Positions 22,662-33,800 of a stretch of DNA of 40,095 nucleotides are shown in pieces. A program made the position numbers and the translations under genes. Location of the stretch: contig BMAT01011473.1 of the NCBI GenBank assembly GCA_019649035.1, positions 82,101-122,195 of the forward strand, given 5' to 3'. Under the pieces are notes generated by a model that saw only the letters and a list, made by a program, of their open reading frames with translations, made no database searches and was not told where the DNA came from. Every line of letters begins with the position of its first letter. The first letter of the stretch is position 1. This DNA is from Elysia marginata (Eukaryota; Mollusca; Gastropoda; Plakobranchidae).

Positions 22662-24147
22662 AGTATAAAATTAAGACAAAGTCACAACGGGCAAGCAGAC
22701 AATGATGAAACAAAGCGAAAAAAATCATTCCCTCTTTCTCTCTCTCATCCTTTCTAGTTCTAACTACTGCTCCCCTGGAGTATTCACAGGCTGGTTAATG
22801 AAGTGAATATCTCCCCCCCCTCCAACCCCCTTCCACAACACCTTCCTTGTCAGATCCACATGAACACAACATGGAGAGAATTAAAAATATACATAGCCCC
22901 AGTGCCAGTTAGTTACAAAGGCGGTAGAATTGCTTTTTAAAAGCTATAGAAAGAATGTTGCAGCAGGGTGTCATGTCTTGGGGATTTGGGAACTGGCAAG
23001 GATGCATAAATTAGTGAGAGAACAGTTTTAAAGTTAAACATGATCATATGATGACAGCAGTTCGTATGTGTCGATGGCGGATGAAAATGGAGACTCAAAG
23101 CGATTCCTCATAATAATTAGTATCATTTCTAAAGCGCTCTGCCCCAAACAGGCTAAGGTTTAGAGCACTCCGCTGCAGAAATTTATCTTCCCGCCACCCC
23201 TGTGTGATAATATTACTCCTACTGATTAAAAATGCCATTAATTACTGATCTATAGGTCCTGCATTTTTGTTCAGGCTGAATAGATAAAACACATTCATGA
23301 AAGAAACTGCTCAGTTAGGCTTTAGAAGCTGTGCTTGGAGAGTGAAGTGTGCTTATTTTATAAGTGAACTCAGGACAAGTAATAGAGGTATTCAAAGTGT
23401 ACACTAGATTTTAGATCTAGAATCTAGACTTTTTTTCGCATTTCTGACATCAGCAGGCCAATCCAAGGATAATTATGTCCATTATTCATTTAATTCCAGA
23501 TCTTAGGGTCCTTCAATTTGACATTTTGTCCAGATTAACGTTAATGGACAGGACCACAAAACTTAAAAAACCAGTGCCCGTGTACACGCTTTTCTCACCT
23601 CTACAATATCTGGTCCTGGATATATTATTCTCCTTGGCCTTTTCACAGCTGGCTACACAGTTCAGAATTTCTTATAAATGTACATTCACATTTTCATGTA
23701 TGAAATTTCGAACCCTATCACAGTATCAGTCTAATTTTACTAATAGATCTAGAATCTAGTGCAACTAGACAAGTCAATTCAGCTTGAAAGGCTAGATCTA
23801 GAGGAAATGCTGCCCTCCAGACCCTCCTAGACGTAGAAACTTTCACTAGAAAGCTGCCAGGAGGAGTGCCAGCTGATAGACTCTACGGAGCGGAGGAAAA
23901 ATCACCGTCAGAAAACTCATAATACAGCGTTCTTCTGTCAAAGAGGAGCGTTTGCTAAATTAATTAGATTAGGCTAACTGCTCGAGTTAATCCTTGGCGA
24001 GACACGCAGACTAACAATAAGGCCAGACCCCAGGATACTCCCCCCTTTTTCCTTTTTTTTTCTTTTTTTATCCTGCAGATAGATTTATATCTAGATTTAA
24101 AGTTTATTTTTTAATTTTTATCTCATCATTCATATTTTATATTTTTT
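22662..24147. other. intergenic stretch between the two gene starts, up to the gap
   Basis: Holds short C/T- and C-rich runs (about 22733-22750 and 22812-22835) and TAGATCTA at 23412-23419, 23744-23751 and 23793-23800. A 94-codon plus frame at 23475-23759 has no recognisable domain. Confidence 0.4.
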
Positions 24148-24292
24148 NNNNNNNNNNNNNNNNNNNNNNNNNNNNNNNNNNNNNNNNNNNNNNNNNNNNN
24201 NNNNNNNNNNNNNNNNNNNNNNNNNNNNNNNNNNNNNNNNNNNNNNNNNNNNNNNNNNNNNNNNNNNNNNNNNNNNNNNNNNNNNNNNNNNN
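24148..24292. other. assembly gap, 145 N
   Basis: A run of N between a T/A-rich left flank and a GC-richer right flank. Any feature crossing it cannot be read. Confidence 0.99.
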
Positions 24293-24458
24293 TGACAATG
24301 GGTTGCAAGCTAGACCGCCACCCCTTATGGCGGCCTAGATTCAGATGGTTGCCTTTGGTGCGATTTGGATCTTCCCGTTCAATAAGCAAGTTACATAGAG
24401 AGACCAAGCAAGGACCTTCGCCGCGAAACTTCTTTTTCAAGAAACGTAGTGGCGACAT
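24293..24458 (-). other. GC-rich open frame abutting the gap, unidentified
   Basis: From an ATG at 24458 the minus strand reads MSPLRFLKKKFRGEGPCLV, then about 36 further codons up to the gap. Composition is distinctly richer in G+C and CpG than its surroundings. I recognise no family. It might be the edge of an exon, a repeat end or foreign sequence joined across the gap. Confidence 0.25.
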
Positions 24459-24668
24459 GGTATAAGCTATGTTTCTCTCAGTGGCAATGCGGTGGGTGCC
24501 GAGCTACTATTAGTCGAAGGTTCGGATCATAGTAAAGGCAGACATATTAGGTATTTCAACTCGAAGCCTACTTCTCTCCGCTGCTAACTCCTTACCTTTA
24601 AAATCTTTCAACCATGTATTCAAAAGACGTTCAAGGTAACATGAATGCAGGTTTCCTTTAATTGATGA

Positions 24669-24962
24669 TTGGTTTGGTTGGTTGTTTGGATTTTAATGTC
24701 TCTTTTCAACTACAAAGTTATATCAGTGACGGCGAAAGCGTGCTGCCACACCGTGATGTAAGGAGCGCTTGCAGACACCACACCCACTCACATTATTCTG
24801 ACACCGGGCCGACCAGACTTAGAACTAACTCCTTAATGCCAGACACTAGGCGGATCAGCTGCTTATACCAATTTTAAAGTCCTTGGTTTGACTCGGCCGG
24901 TGATCGAACCCACAATTCTCGATCTCTGAGCGAGTGTCTTACCGCTAGGCCACAGAAACGGT
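24669..24962 (-). repeat. SINE family C with 12-bp target-site duplication
   Basis: Minus-strand order: a tRNA-like head with GTGGCCTAGCGGTAAGACAC (box A) and GTGGGTTCGATC (box B), then a body containing TAAGTCTGGTCGGCCCGGTG and AATGTGAGTGGGTGTGGTGT, and a tail of CCAA repeats. The 12-mer TTTAATTGATGA flanks it at 24657-24668 and 24963-24974, which fixes both ends at 294 bp. The intact duplication points to a relatively recent insertion. Confidence 0.9.
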
Positions 24963-24974
24963 TTTAATTGATGA

Positions 24975-25772
24975 AGGAGATCCTCTCAGTACATGTAGGG
25001 CCTATAAAAAAACAACAATTTTTTTCGGAATGTTGTTTTTTCATGCATCAATATTTTTTTTCGAAGAAGCAATCAAAATCTCTACGATAACGTTATTCAA
25101 TTTAATTTTAACGAAAACAAAAATTGAAAAAAAAACGAGATAGTTCGAATAACATATAGTTTAATAAAATGCGAAACAATACAATAACGATTTAGACGAC
25201 ATAGACGATTACGTCCCGTTTGCCGCGAAGACAAAACAAAAACATTGTTGTCAGTACTTGTCACAATCTAACTCTTGATACTAGCCTAGACCGATCACTA
25301 GATCTAGATCTGAGGTCTCTGCTTCGTTTGCTACCAATTAAACTAGCAGGCAGCACAGGTGCACACTTTACCTCTGAACTCGAAGTAACGTGATCAAAGA
25401 AGAAAACAAGGTAGAGGTTGTCTTGATGCATAGATATTCTCTAGATGGAGATTTAAAAGGCTAGCAGCCTATCTAGAGCAATACAACCATTACAATGCAC
25501 CGATCATTGAACACTAAATGAACACTGGTTAAGGGCAAGTTTTGTGGTCTGGCCCATTTGGCCATGACGATATGAAAAGAATGGTTCTAACCTAAATCTA
25601 GCTAGATGGCTTGGTGTTGATATTTGTGTATCATCAAAAGTGGTCTAACTCTACGATTTTTGGTGCTTTTTCGTTTGTTCCCACCACAATACTTGAGTTT
25701 ATGATATAAAATGATTAAGTTTCGATGGTAAGAATGATCATCATAATTTAATTCTACAAGGGTCAAATATTT
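24975..25772. other. intergenic, no gene recognised
   Basis: AT-rich with A-runs near 25120-25140; TAGATCTA at 25299-25306. AAATATTT at 25765-25772 is the left duplication of the next SINE. Confidence 0.45.
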
Positions 25773-26072
25773 AGGGGCAGATTGGTTAGCGCGTCAGACT
25801 TGAGATCTGGAGGTCGCGGGTTCGATTTCCGACCATGCAATGTTGCAATTGCCTTGGGAAAGCAATTTACCCTAACTTTCCCCAGTCCACCCACCTGTAA
25901 CAGTGTAAGTGTAAAATGAGTAGGCCCTACCTAGTCTAGCTACAGGCTTCAAATGTAATGGTCTGCTGGGGCATTAGTGGCGCTGCTCTGTGGCGACACA
26001 GTTACACTGAGTAACTAAGACAAATTTTCTGAAAAGGATTAATATAGATCTAGTGTATAAAAATTTAAAAAA
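25773..26072 (+). repeat. SINE family A, full copy with 8-bp target-site duplication
   Basis: The head GGGGCAGATTGGTTAGCGCG has box A, an anticodon-like arm TCAGA/TCTGG around a 7-base loop with TGA in the anticodon position, and box B GGGTTCGATTTCC. The body carries TTGCCTTGGGAAAGCAATTT, CCCTAACTTTCCCCAGTCCA and CTCTGTGGCGACACAGTTAC. AAATATTT lies on both sides (25765-25772 and 26073-26080). Unlike the other two copies, it lacks the GCGCCTGCAACACCCTGCAT module, so it is an internally shorter subtype. Confidence 0.9.
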
Positions 26073-26080
26073 AAATATTT

Positions 26081-26552
26081 TCAGTTGGACTATCAGTATC
26101 AAACTATGTAGGTTATAGAACTGAAACAAAAAGGCTGGGAACAAACAAAAAAGCACCGAGTTTTTAAAAATTTGAGTGGCATAGCATTTTTTTGTTCCTA
26201 GATCTAGGTAATATGTACAGTAGCGCAGAGTTGTCGATAACGGCTTAATCCTAGGATTGGCCCGCTGGTGTTAAAAATAGGTTATCATCCCCTTCATTTT
26301 GTCAGTCCTGTCAGCGGGCCAGTGCCAGGATTGTCCCAATGTATGATCAATTAATGCTGCGTTAATGATTACAGATGTAACAAAGCGACGATGAAACAAT
26401 TAGCATCCTGGTAACTGCTACAAAGTAATGACATCTAAATTTAGCTTGGGATTTAACGGGGCAATCTGATTGGCTGTCTCTTCAGTTACCTTCGTGGCTT
26501 TGACCTTTCACCCCAGACTCGACCTGCTAACTGCTTCAATCCCAACTTCACA

Positions 26553-26602
<50 letters not shown>

Positions 26603-27827
26603 ATCCTAGCTTTGTTTCTCAACTTCATCTTTCTTTCTCTCTTGATTGTAGCTTGGTTAAATGCATCTTCTTACTTTCTTGATCTTGGCATAGATCTAGT
26701 TTCTTCTTTTTCATCTCGTTCTCAATGTCTCAATGCTCTTTGTGGCCATCTCAAACTTAAATCTAGGAGTAACCTTTTTGAGTGCAGTTTAATTTTTGGG
26801 GCGTTTTTGGGAAGCTACACCCTTTTCTTTAGAAATAGATGGAAGCGGCTCATTTTGCTCCTCTCACAACAGATTTCATTTGCCCAAGTTCCAGTTGGTT
26901 TTGATCTTATCTCTCATTGGTCAAGACCTTTTAAGAGTAAAATTGAAATCCAATCAGAGCCTTAGTGGTTTGTAAGATTGACCGAGCCAGGTGCCGAGAC
27001 GCAAGGTAACACTACAGTTGCATCATGAGTAAGAGCCCTGCTGTAGTAGCACCCATAGTGGTGTGCCTCGTCAGCGAAAAAGGGAGATTGCAGGGCATTT
27101 TTCATTCCTCCTCTTCACAGTTATTCTCTCGCTCTTTCTAATTCTACCCTTCTTGCTCTTTTTCTCTCAATCTCTCTCTAGTTTAGATCTAGAAACAATG
27201 CCTTGTTTCTTATTTTCTAACTTGCTCTTGACTAGATCTAGAGATCAGTATATTGGGCTCAGGCCTACTTTTGAAGTGTTCAAGAGAGCATGTCCAAAAT
27301 TTCTGTGCAGTGGAATTGCAAAACGCTAAAGAAACATCCACAGGTAAATGCACAAAATATGTAAAACGAGAAAACACAAAAGTCACCTTGTGATATTGTC
27401 TACATGAGACAATTTAAATACTTAGGACTTTGTAAAGAATTAAAAAATACATTTTATGTTCGCCGCTTTCCACCATGTAACTGCTAGGCTGGATCTATAA
27501 CTGGCAATGATGAAAAGGAAGAACGAATCAAAGAACTGAGAAATAATTTATAAAGACAGTAATAAGACAAGTTTTCATTTCGAATCTTCGCCTCCAGAAA
27601 GAGTTCAAGAGTTTTTTCTGGGAAATTTTCAGGTTGCTAATTAAGCTGTTAGTGTTAGATGCACAAATTAAATTTGTCAGTTGTGGAGTTGATTTGAGGT
27701 ATTTTCATAATTTTGGCCCTGTCCCTAGAGTTTAGAGGCGGCTTTGATATACATGATGTTTTGGTTCTTAATTCATTGCCATATTTTCTTTTAACTTTTT
27801 CACAGTTTTTCCTTTGAAGGCTTTGAA
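26081..27827 (+). promoter_or_regulatory. presumed 5' flank and untranslated leader of CDC45
   Basis: The stretch holds an inverted pair TGGCCCGCTG/CAGCGGGCCA (26258-26267 and 26312-26321), TAGATCTA at 26199, 26691, 27184 and 27233, and a (CT)20 microsatellite. A CAG acceptor at 27803-27805 lies 22 bases before the CDC45 ATG, implying a leader intron. A possible leader-exon donor is ACAG|GTAAATG after 27343. Promoter position is not determined. Confidence 0.35.
26552..26601. repeat. (CT)n microsatellite
   Basis: An uninterrupted (CT)20 run at 26561-26600, preceded by CTCTCTTT. The LSLSLS-type open frame across it is an artefact of the repeat. Confidence 0.97.
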
Positions 27828-30800
27828 ATGCTTGTAAAGGACTTTAAAAAGGATTTTTATGATACGCTTCAGCGACAAGTAAGGTTATTGTGAATTATAT
27901 TCTCAATTAAAATTTCACCTACAATTTTTTCTCATGTTATGAATAACATTCATTAACCTTCAGAAAGGGTAAAATTTATGATTGTATTACATATAACCAC
28001 TAAGCTTTTGATAACTACGTAAATACATTGGACTTGGTGAAATAAATTTAATGTTAAACTTCAACCAGAAATCAGATCTAACCTGGCTCATTAAAGATGA
28101 GACAGCTTTTTAAGGTAAAGAAAACATTTTTTTTCATTAACTTAAGTCAAAAACTTGAAAAAGTTAATAAATTACTGTGATATTTAAAAATTAAATGTCT
28201 TTTTTCTCATGTATTGAAAAAGAAAAGAGGTTCAATTTTAGCTCATGGTTGTCATAAGCAAGTTATTCTGATATTTCCAAGTAACCTTCTTACAAATATT
28301 GGAATTTACATTCAGGCCTGAAAAGAAATGTGTTTTTTTAATTTTTAATTTTGCTTTCATTTCATATCCTAAACAGAGAGTTTTGGTTTTGGTTGCATTT
28401 GATGTTGATGCTCTGTGCGCTTGCAAAATTTTGCAGGTAGGATATTAGTCACCTTAATTTACATTTGTTTTAATTAGAATTAAAGAGTTCATCTATGTAA
28501 AATGGATGTATATATATGTGTGTGATAGAAACTTCATTCAGGAATAAATCTTTTTTACTATGAAACATAAAAAACGACACAAGATAAGTGGAATCAACTC
28601 TGTTAAATTAATTGTTTTCATCCAGAGTATACCAAACCAATATTGATTTTGGTACCAGAAACCCTTGTTTCTTTAAGGAAATGAATTAAGTTAAACCAGT
28701 ATGCCTGTTGTTTTTTAGTCTCTGGAATTTGGTCATAAAATTGTTTCCATAATAAGATGGTTTAATTTTTAAACAAAAACTTGAGACTGCATATTTATGG
28801 TGGAATGAAAATTATGTCTATGGAAAAAAACAACTCTTTATTGAGATCCTCTCTATAAATTTAGTTTAAAGAAGACAAAACAACAGGAAATTTAATTCAC
28901 CATTTTATAATGTAGTTGATGAAAATATTAACTCTATACATTTTGCTGGACTAAAAGTAAAATCAGTCATTAAAATATACTCAACTAGAATTGCTGTGTC
29001 ATGTCTCAACTACTCAACCTGATATTTTTTTTGCAAGAATGCATACACCTCCAGATCTGGCTGTCTTGATAGCAAATTCCACTCAACTGTTAAAAGGCAA
29101 AACTATTACAAAAAACAAAGAGGTTCATTTCAATAGTTACACATTAATACTATTACTGTTTCAGTATTTGTTCCACTGCGACCAAGTTGTCTACACTGTA
29201 GTACCTGTAGATGGACTCCAATCACTTGAGCAAGCTTACTTAGAAAATGCTGAAGGGGTAAAATTTGTTATTTTTATTTTGTTACTCCTTCGTTTCTTTG
29301 CATTTCAACTTTTTTTTGTCTATATGCATCTCATGATGAGTCTAAATTAGTCTAAACTCTAACCTCAAAGTTTTTACATTCTCAGGCATTGATGTAAATT
29401 TTTAAAAGAAGAATTTTTTTAAACACCTTCATGTTTATAATGTCTTGAATTTATCATAATCTTTTAAATTGGATAGATCTTCATTTAAAAAAAAAATCTT
29501 TTTTCAAACCTTTATTTTTGTCACTCCACACTTTTTTAAAAGCTAAAAGCCATAATTTACATGATTTTCATAGTGGTTTATTGCTTCTGAACTTCAAATG
29601 AAATCACTTCAGATGATTTTGTCACTAGATTCGGCAGGTAGTCCTTATCAATTGTGGTGCCACTGTGGACATTGTAGATCTACTTCAGCCGGAGGAACAT
29701 GTGCGATTTTACATCTGTGACAGGTATCTAGAGGAACTTACTTATCAGGTTTTAGTCAATCTTTTTTAGTAGGCTATTTGAACTGAAGTATCTAGTAGCA
29801 ATTATACAGATAGGAGTTACATTTTAAATTTGTGGAATTTTTTTTCGTCTTAAAATGAGGCATTAAATAGAGAATTATTCAAAAGCTTTGGAAAATTAAC
29901 TTAAATGTGTGTGCTTAAAGTTAAAGCTTGTATCTTTATTTTAAATGCATTTATAAAATTTAATCTGGTTGTCATTTCTGTTAGATTTGTAGCAAAAAAA
30001 TAAACTTGATTTATTCGGGAAACCTCACCCATTTATGGTGTGCAAAATGCACAGAATAGTTTTGTAACATTGATTTTTTTGCTTATTGTTTCTTTTTTTT
30101 ATTCTCTATGCAAATATACAACCTGATCGCAGTCATCGGCCTGTGGACATCCATAATTTTTACAATGCCGTGCAGGTGAAACTTCTGATGCGGGAGGATG
30201 AACTATCAACCATACCAAGTTATGATGAAGTGTTTCGTGATGATGAGGAGGATGTGAGTTTTTTATGGAGCATCTTAATTCTGTTTCATTTACCCATTTA
30301 TTTAAGGAAGCAAATTATTACCATAACTTATTGAAATAAAAATTGTTGAACAGACAACGCAGCTTGTATAATTCTTGAAACAATCACTTGAAGTGGAAGA
30401 AAGATTTTTTTAAAACCCAAATCAAGGATCTTTTTTTCTTTTATCATAATTCAAGGAAATCTTGTTATTTTGATGTCTTAGGAAAACTAGATGATATTCA
30501 CATGTGATTTTTTTTTCATTCAGTCATATTTATTTTTCATACTTTTGAATGAATGTGAATTTATGATATGCGCCTGCAACACCCTGCATATGGGTCAAAA
30601 ATGGCTTTTCTTCAAATTTACTAATCTACTGGGGAAAATAGTGTTGCTGCTCTTGTGGCGACACAGTTATGTTGGGGAATGAAGCCAAATTTCCCAAAAG
30701 GGATTGATATAGTGTAAATAAAATAAAAAAATAAATTTAAAAAAAAATACAATACGCAGCCATATTCATTTAGGGCCATATTGCCAGACTTGCTTTTATT

Positions 30801-33800
30801 CAGAGCTCTTTAACATTTTTAGGACTTGCTATTTAAAATTAAATATCTCTTGATGTAGATGTACTTGTGTTAAGTTTTTTCCAAAGTGTTAAAGGGTTTG
30901 AAAAAATATTTTAGTGTAATTTCTCATTTTTGCCTTAATTGAACTGTCTGATTCACAAAGTAAGCTTGTCTTTTATCTGCAGAATTTGTTAAGTAACAAG
31001 ATGTGCTTATCTGTGTGTCTCAATTTCTTTCTTTTTTTTTTTTTTAAATTTTTTTGGGGCATAGTCAGATCAATCAGATGAGGAAAATGATGACCCTGAA
31101 TCAGGCTATAAGAAAAAACGTTTTGATGATGAGTCCATCCTACGGAGACAAGAGCGTCGACAGTGGAATGAAGAAAGGTATTTATGTGAGCCATCACTGA
31201 CCATATACGGCGGATTGGGGCTCTGGAGATTTCCCAAAAATTCAAGAAATTTCAACTTCATCTTACATACATAAATTTAATATCAAATTAAAGGGAATTT
31301 CATGCTGATTTAGGAATGTTTTTTTTAGCAAGAGACTATTGTGAAAAGAGATAAAGCTTGGTGAATCGAGGGAGGGTAGATCTGCAGATTTTTTTCTTTA
31401 AGACTATTTAAGCTTAAGGAAATGGTTTTAGTAATGTTTTTCTTGGTGCTGTTAAGATAAAAAACCTGTTCCAAATACCCTTGTTGCAAATTTATGTGTT
31501 CAGTTTTGATTAATATTGACCTATGAAGCCTTTTTGCTTCATTTTTGCTCAGCACGGTCAAACTAGTTTTAAGCCTACTTGCCAACACAAAAAGAGTGCA
31601 TTATACATCTTACAAAGTGATGTTCTACAAAAACAAAGTATTCATACACAAATGAAAATCTAAAACTCGCAAAACCAATATTTTGTAATTTATTACATGA
31701 GCAACACATCTTCGTAATGTTTTTTTGCAGTGTGCATCATCTGTGCGTTGCTATGATTAACATTCGCAACAATGTCCATTCATAGGTATGTTTGGCTATT
31801 ATAATATAGATACTAGATCTCTTATGTAGCATGGAGACTTTCCGTGCAAGGATTTGTGACACATTGTTAAAATTTTATAGACAGTTCTCTTTTCGACTGT
31901 CAGCCAGTGCAACGCATCCAAAAGAGGAGTTACATGATCTTTTTTTTCGCTTTTTGCAGACTAATCTTGCTGCGCTATTCTGGGCTATCTGAAGCTTCCT
32001 AATTTTTTCTTTGGATGCGCCGTAGAACAAGGAGTTGCAGTAGTCTAACTTTGATAGAACAAGTGTATTAACAAGCAGTGCAGGGATATCAGTTGGCAAA
32101 AGATGTCTTATCTTACTGATATTGTGGATCTCAAAAACAGTTTCTTTGCAACCTGGTTAATAGCAATGGACATCGAGAGTTCTGAATCAAAAAGAATTCC
32201 CAAGTTTTTGACATGATCTGACAACATTATGGAATTCGTTCCAATCTTTAAGGAGATTAGTATCAATTTTGGACTTAGTTTTTGCACTTCCGGCTAATAA
32301 GATCTCTGTTTTTTCTTCATTGAGAACTAGTTTATTTTCATTCATCCAGGTTTTTACAGATGAAACACACAGTTCTATTGTATTTATCAGGTCACTGATG
32401 TTTTCTGGTTGGCATGAACCGTAAATTAGACTATCACCAGCGTTAAAGTGATACTAAAGGCCAAATTTTTAGTACCCTAGCCAATGGCTGGATGTAGATA
32501 GTAAACAAAACTGGTCCTAGGACAGAACCTTGTGGTACACCATATTTCAAAACTTTGCTGGCTGATTTGACACCTTCGACCACAACAGTCTGTTCACGCT
32601 CTTTTAGATAGGACTGAAACCACTGAAGGACAGTATGCTTTATTCCAAAAGATTTTTCTAGCCGGGTCAACATGATGTTGTGATCAAGGGTGTCAAAAGC
32701 AGCAGAGAGATCGAGAAGGCATAACACAGACACTTTCCCGAAATCTGCCTCAACAAGGAGGTGATTGAAAACTTGCAATAATGCTGTCTCAGTACTGTGG
32801 TCTTTTCTGTAAGCAGATTGAAAAGGTTCTACTAGATTATTTGCCTGTAAATGATTAAGGTTTCCTTTTTGTCCCTTTTTATTTGGTATGGCTTCATTCT
32901 TTAACCTCACCCATTTTATGAATACTGTTGTATTCTTTGTGTATACAAAAGGCATTTTAATCATGATTGCTGGAAAGTTTCTCCACCAGAATCTTTTTGC
33001 ATCCCCATTTTTTTGTTTTGCTCACCACATATGTGCCCGTTTCAATCAAAGTGCACTATTTGCAATACAAACTATATGGGAGGTACTGCACTTTGATTAT
33101 GAAGGGTAATTATTATATGTAAGTGATTTATAAAATTTTGCCATCTCTTTATTCATAAGGGTTTCTTCTATCAGAACTGATTCATAAATGTTTGAGCTAC
33201 TTGGTTCTTCCAATTCATTTTCCAGGGTGAGAATTCTCTTTGACTACACCAAGTTCACGTCATATGGAACGTCAGTAAGTAAGGTTCAAACTTATTTTAA
33301 ATTTAGGTGTAAGTTTTTAGCATAATAAGATTTTTTTAATGCATCTCTTAAGGATTATATTTTCTAAAATATCAGTCTCGTACAATTGGGTAAGCTCACA
33401 TTCATTATAAAAACAAATGATTTGTTTTTTGTCATGACAAAGTGGAGGTAATTTGAATTATAAAAGATAGTGTTTGTTGCTAATGTTTTGGCTTTCTTGC
33501 AATCTTCAAATAAATTGACCAAGCCTAAAGCTAGAATCTCCACCTACATCTGCCCCTGGCTAGTGGCTGAAAAGTGTGATGTCAGAGCTGTATCTGCAGT
33601 CCACAAAAATATTTTGCCTTGATCTATTTTTACAACATGGAACAAAGCAGTCAAGATACTGAAATAACGGATAGGGCTAAATGAGGCTATAGACCTAGAT
33701 CACATAAAACCATAAAAGAATTTTTCTAGATATTCAAAAGAAGACAGGAATTTTTTTTATGAGAGACTAACCAAGATAGAAAAGTTATTTTGTGAACACC

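Noticed and set aside
24126-24458. A 110-residue minus-strand protein
   Set aside because: Half of it crosses unknown bases in the assembly gap; only the 24293-24458 part can be discussed.
25773-25840. tRNA-Ser gene at the head of the plus-strand SINE
   Set aside because: Box A, box B and a 7-base loop with TGA are present, but the serine long arm is absent, acceptor pairing is poor, and the sequence continues into a repeated SINE body with a target duplication.
26470-26682. Coding frame with an LSLSLS tract
   Set aside because: The tract is the translated (CT)20 microsatellite; no homology on either side.
30973-31588. Minus-strand frames inside the CDC45 exon 6 region and intron
   Set aside because: They are antisense shadows of a confidently spliced exon and of AT-rich intron sequence.
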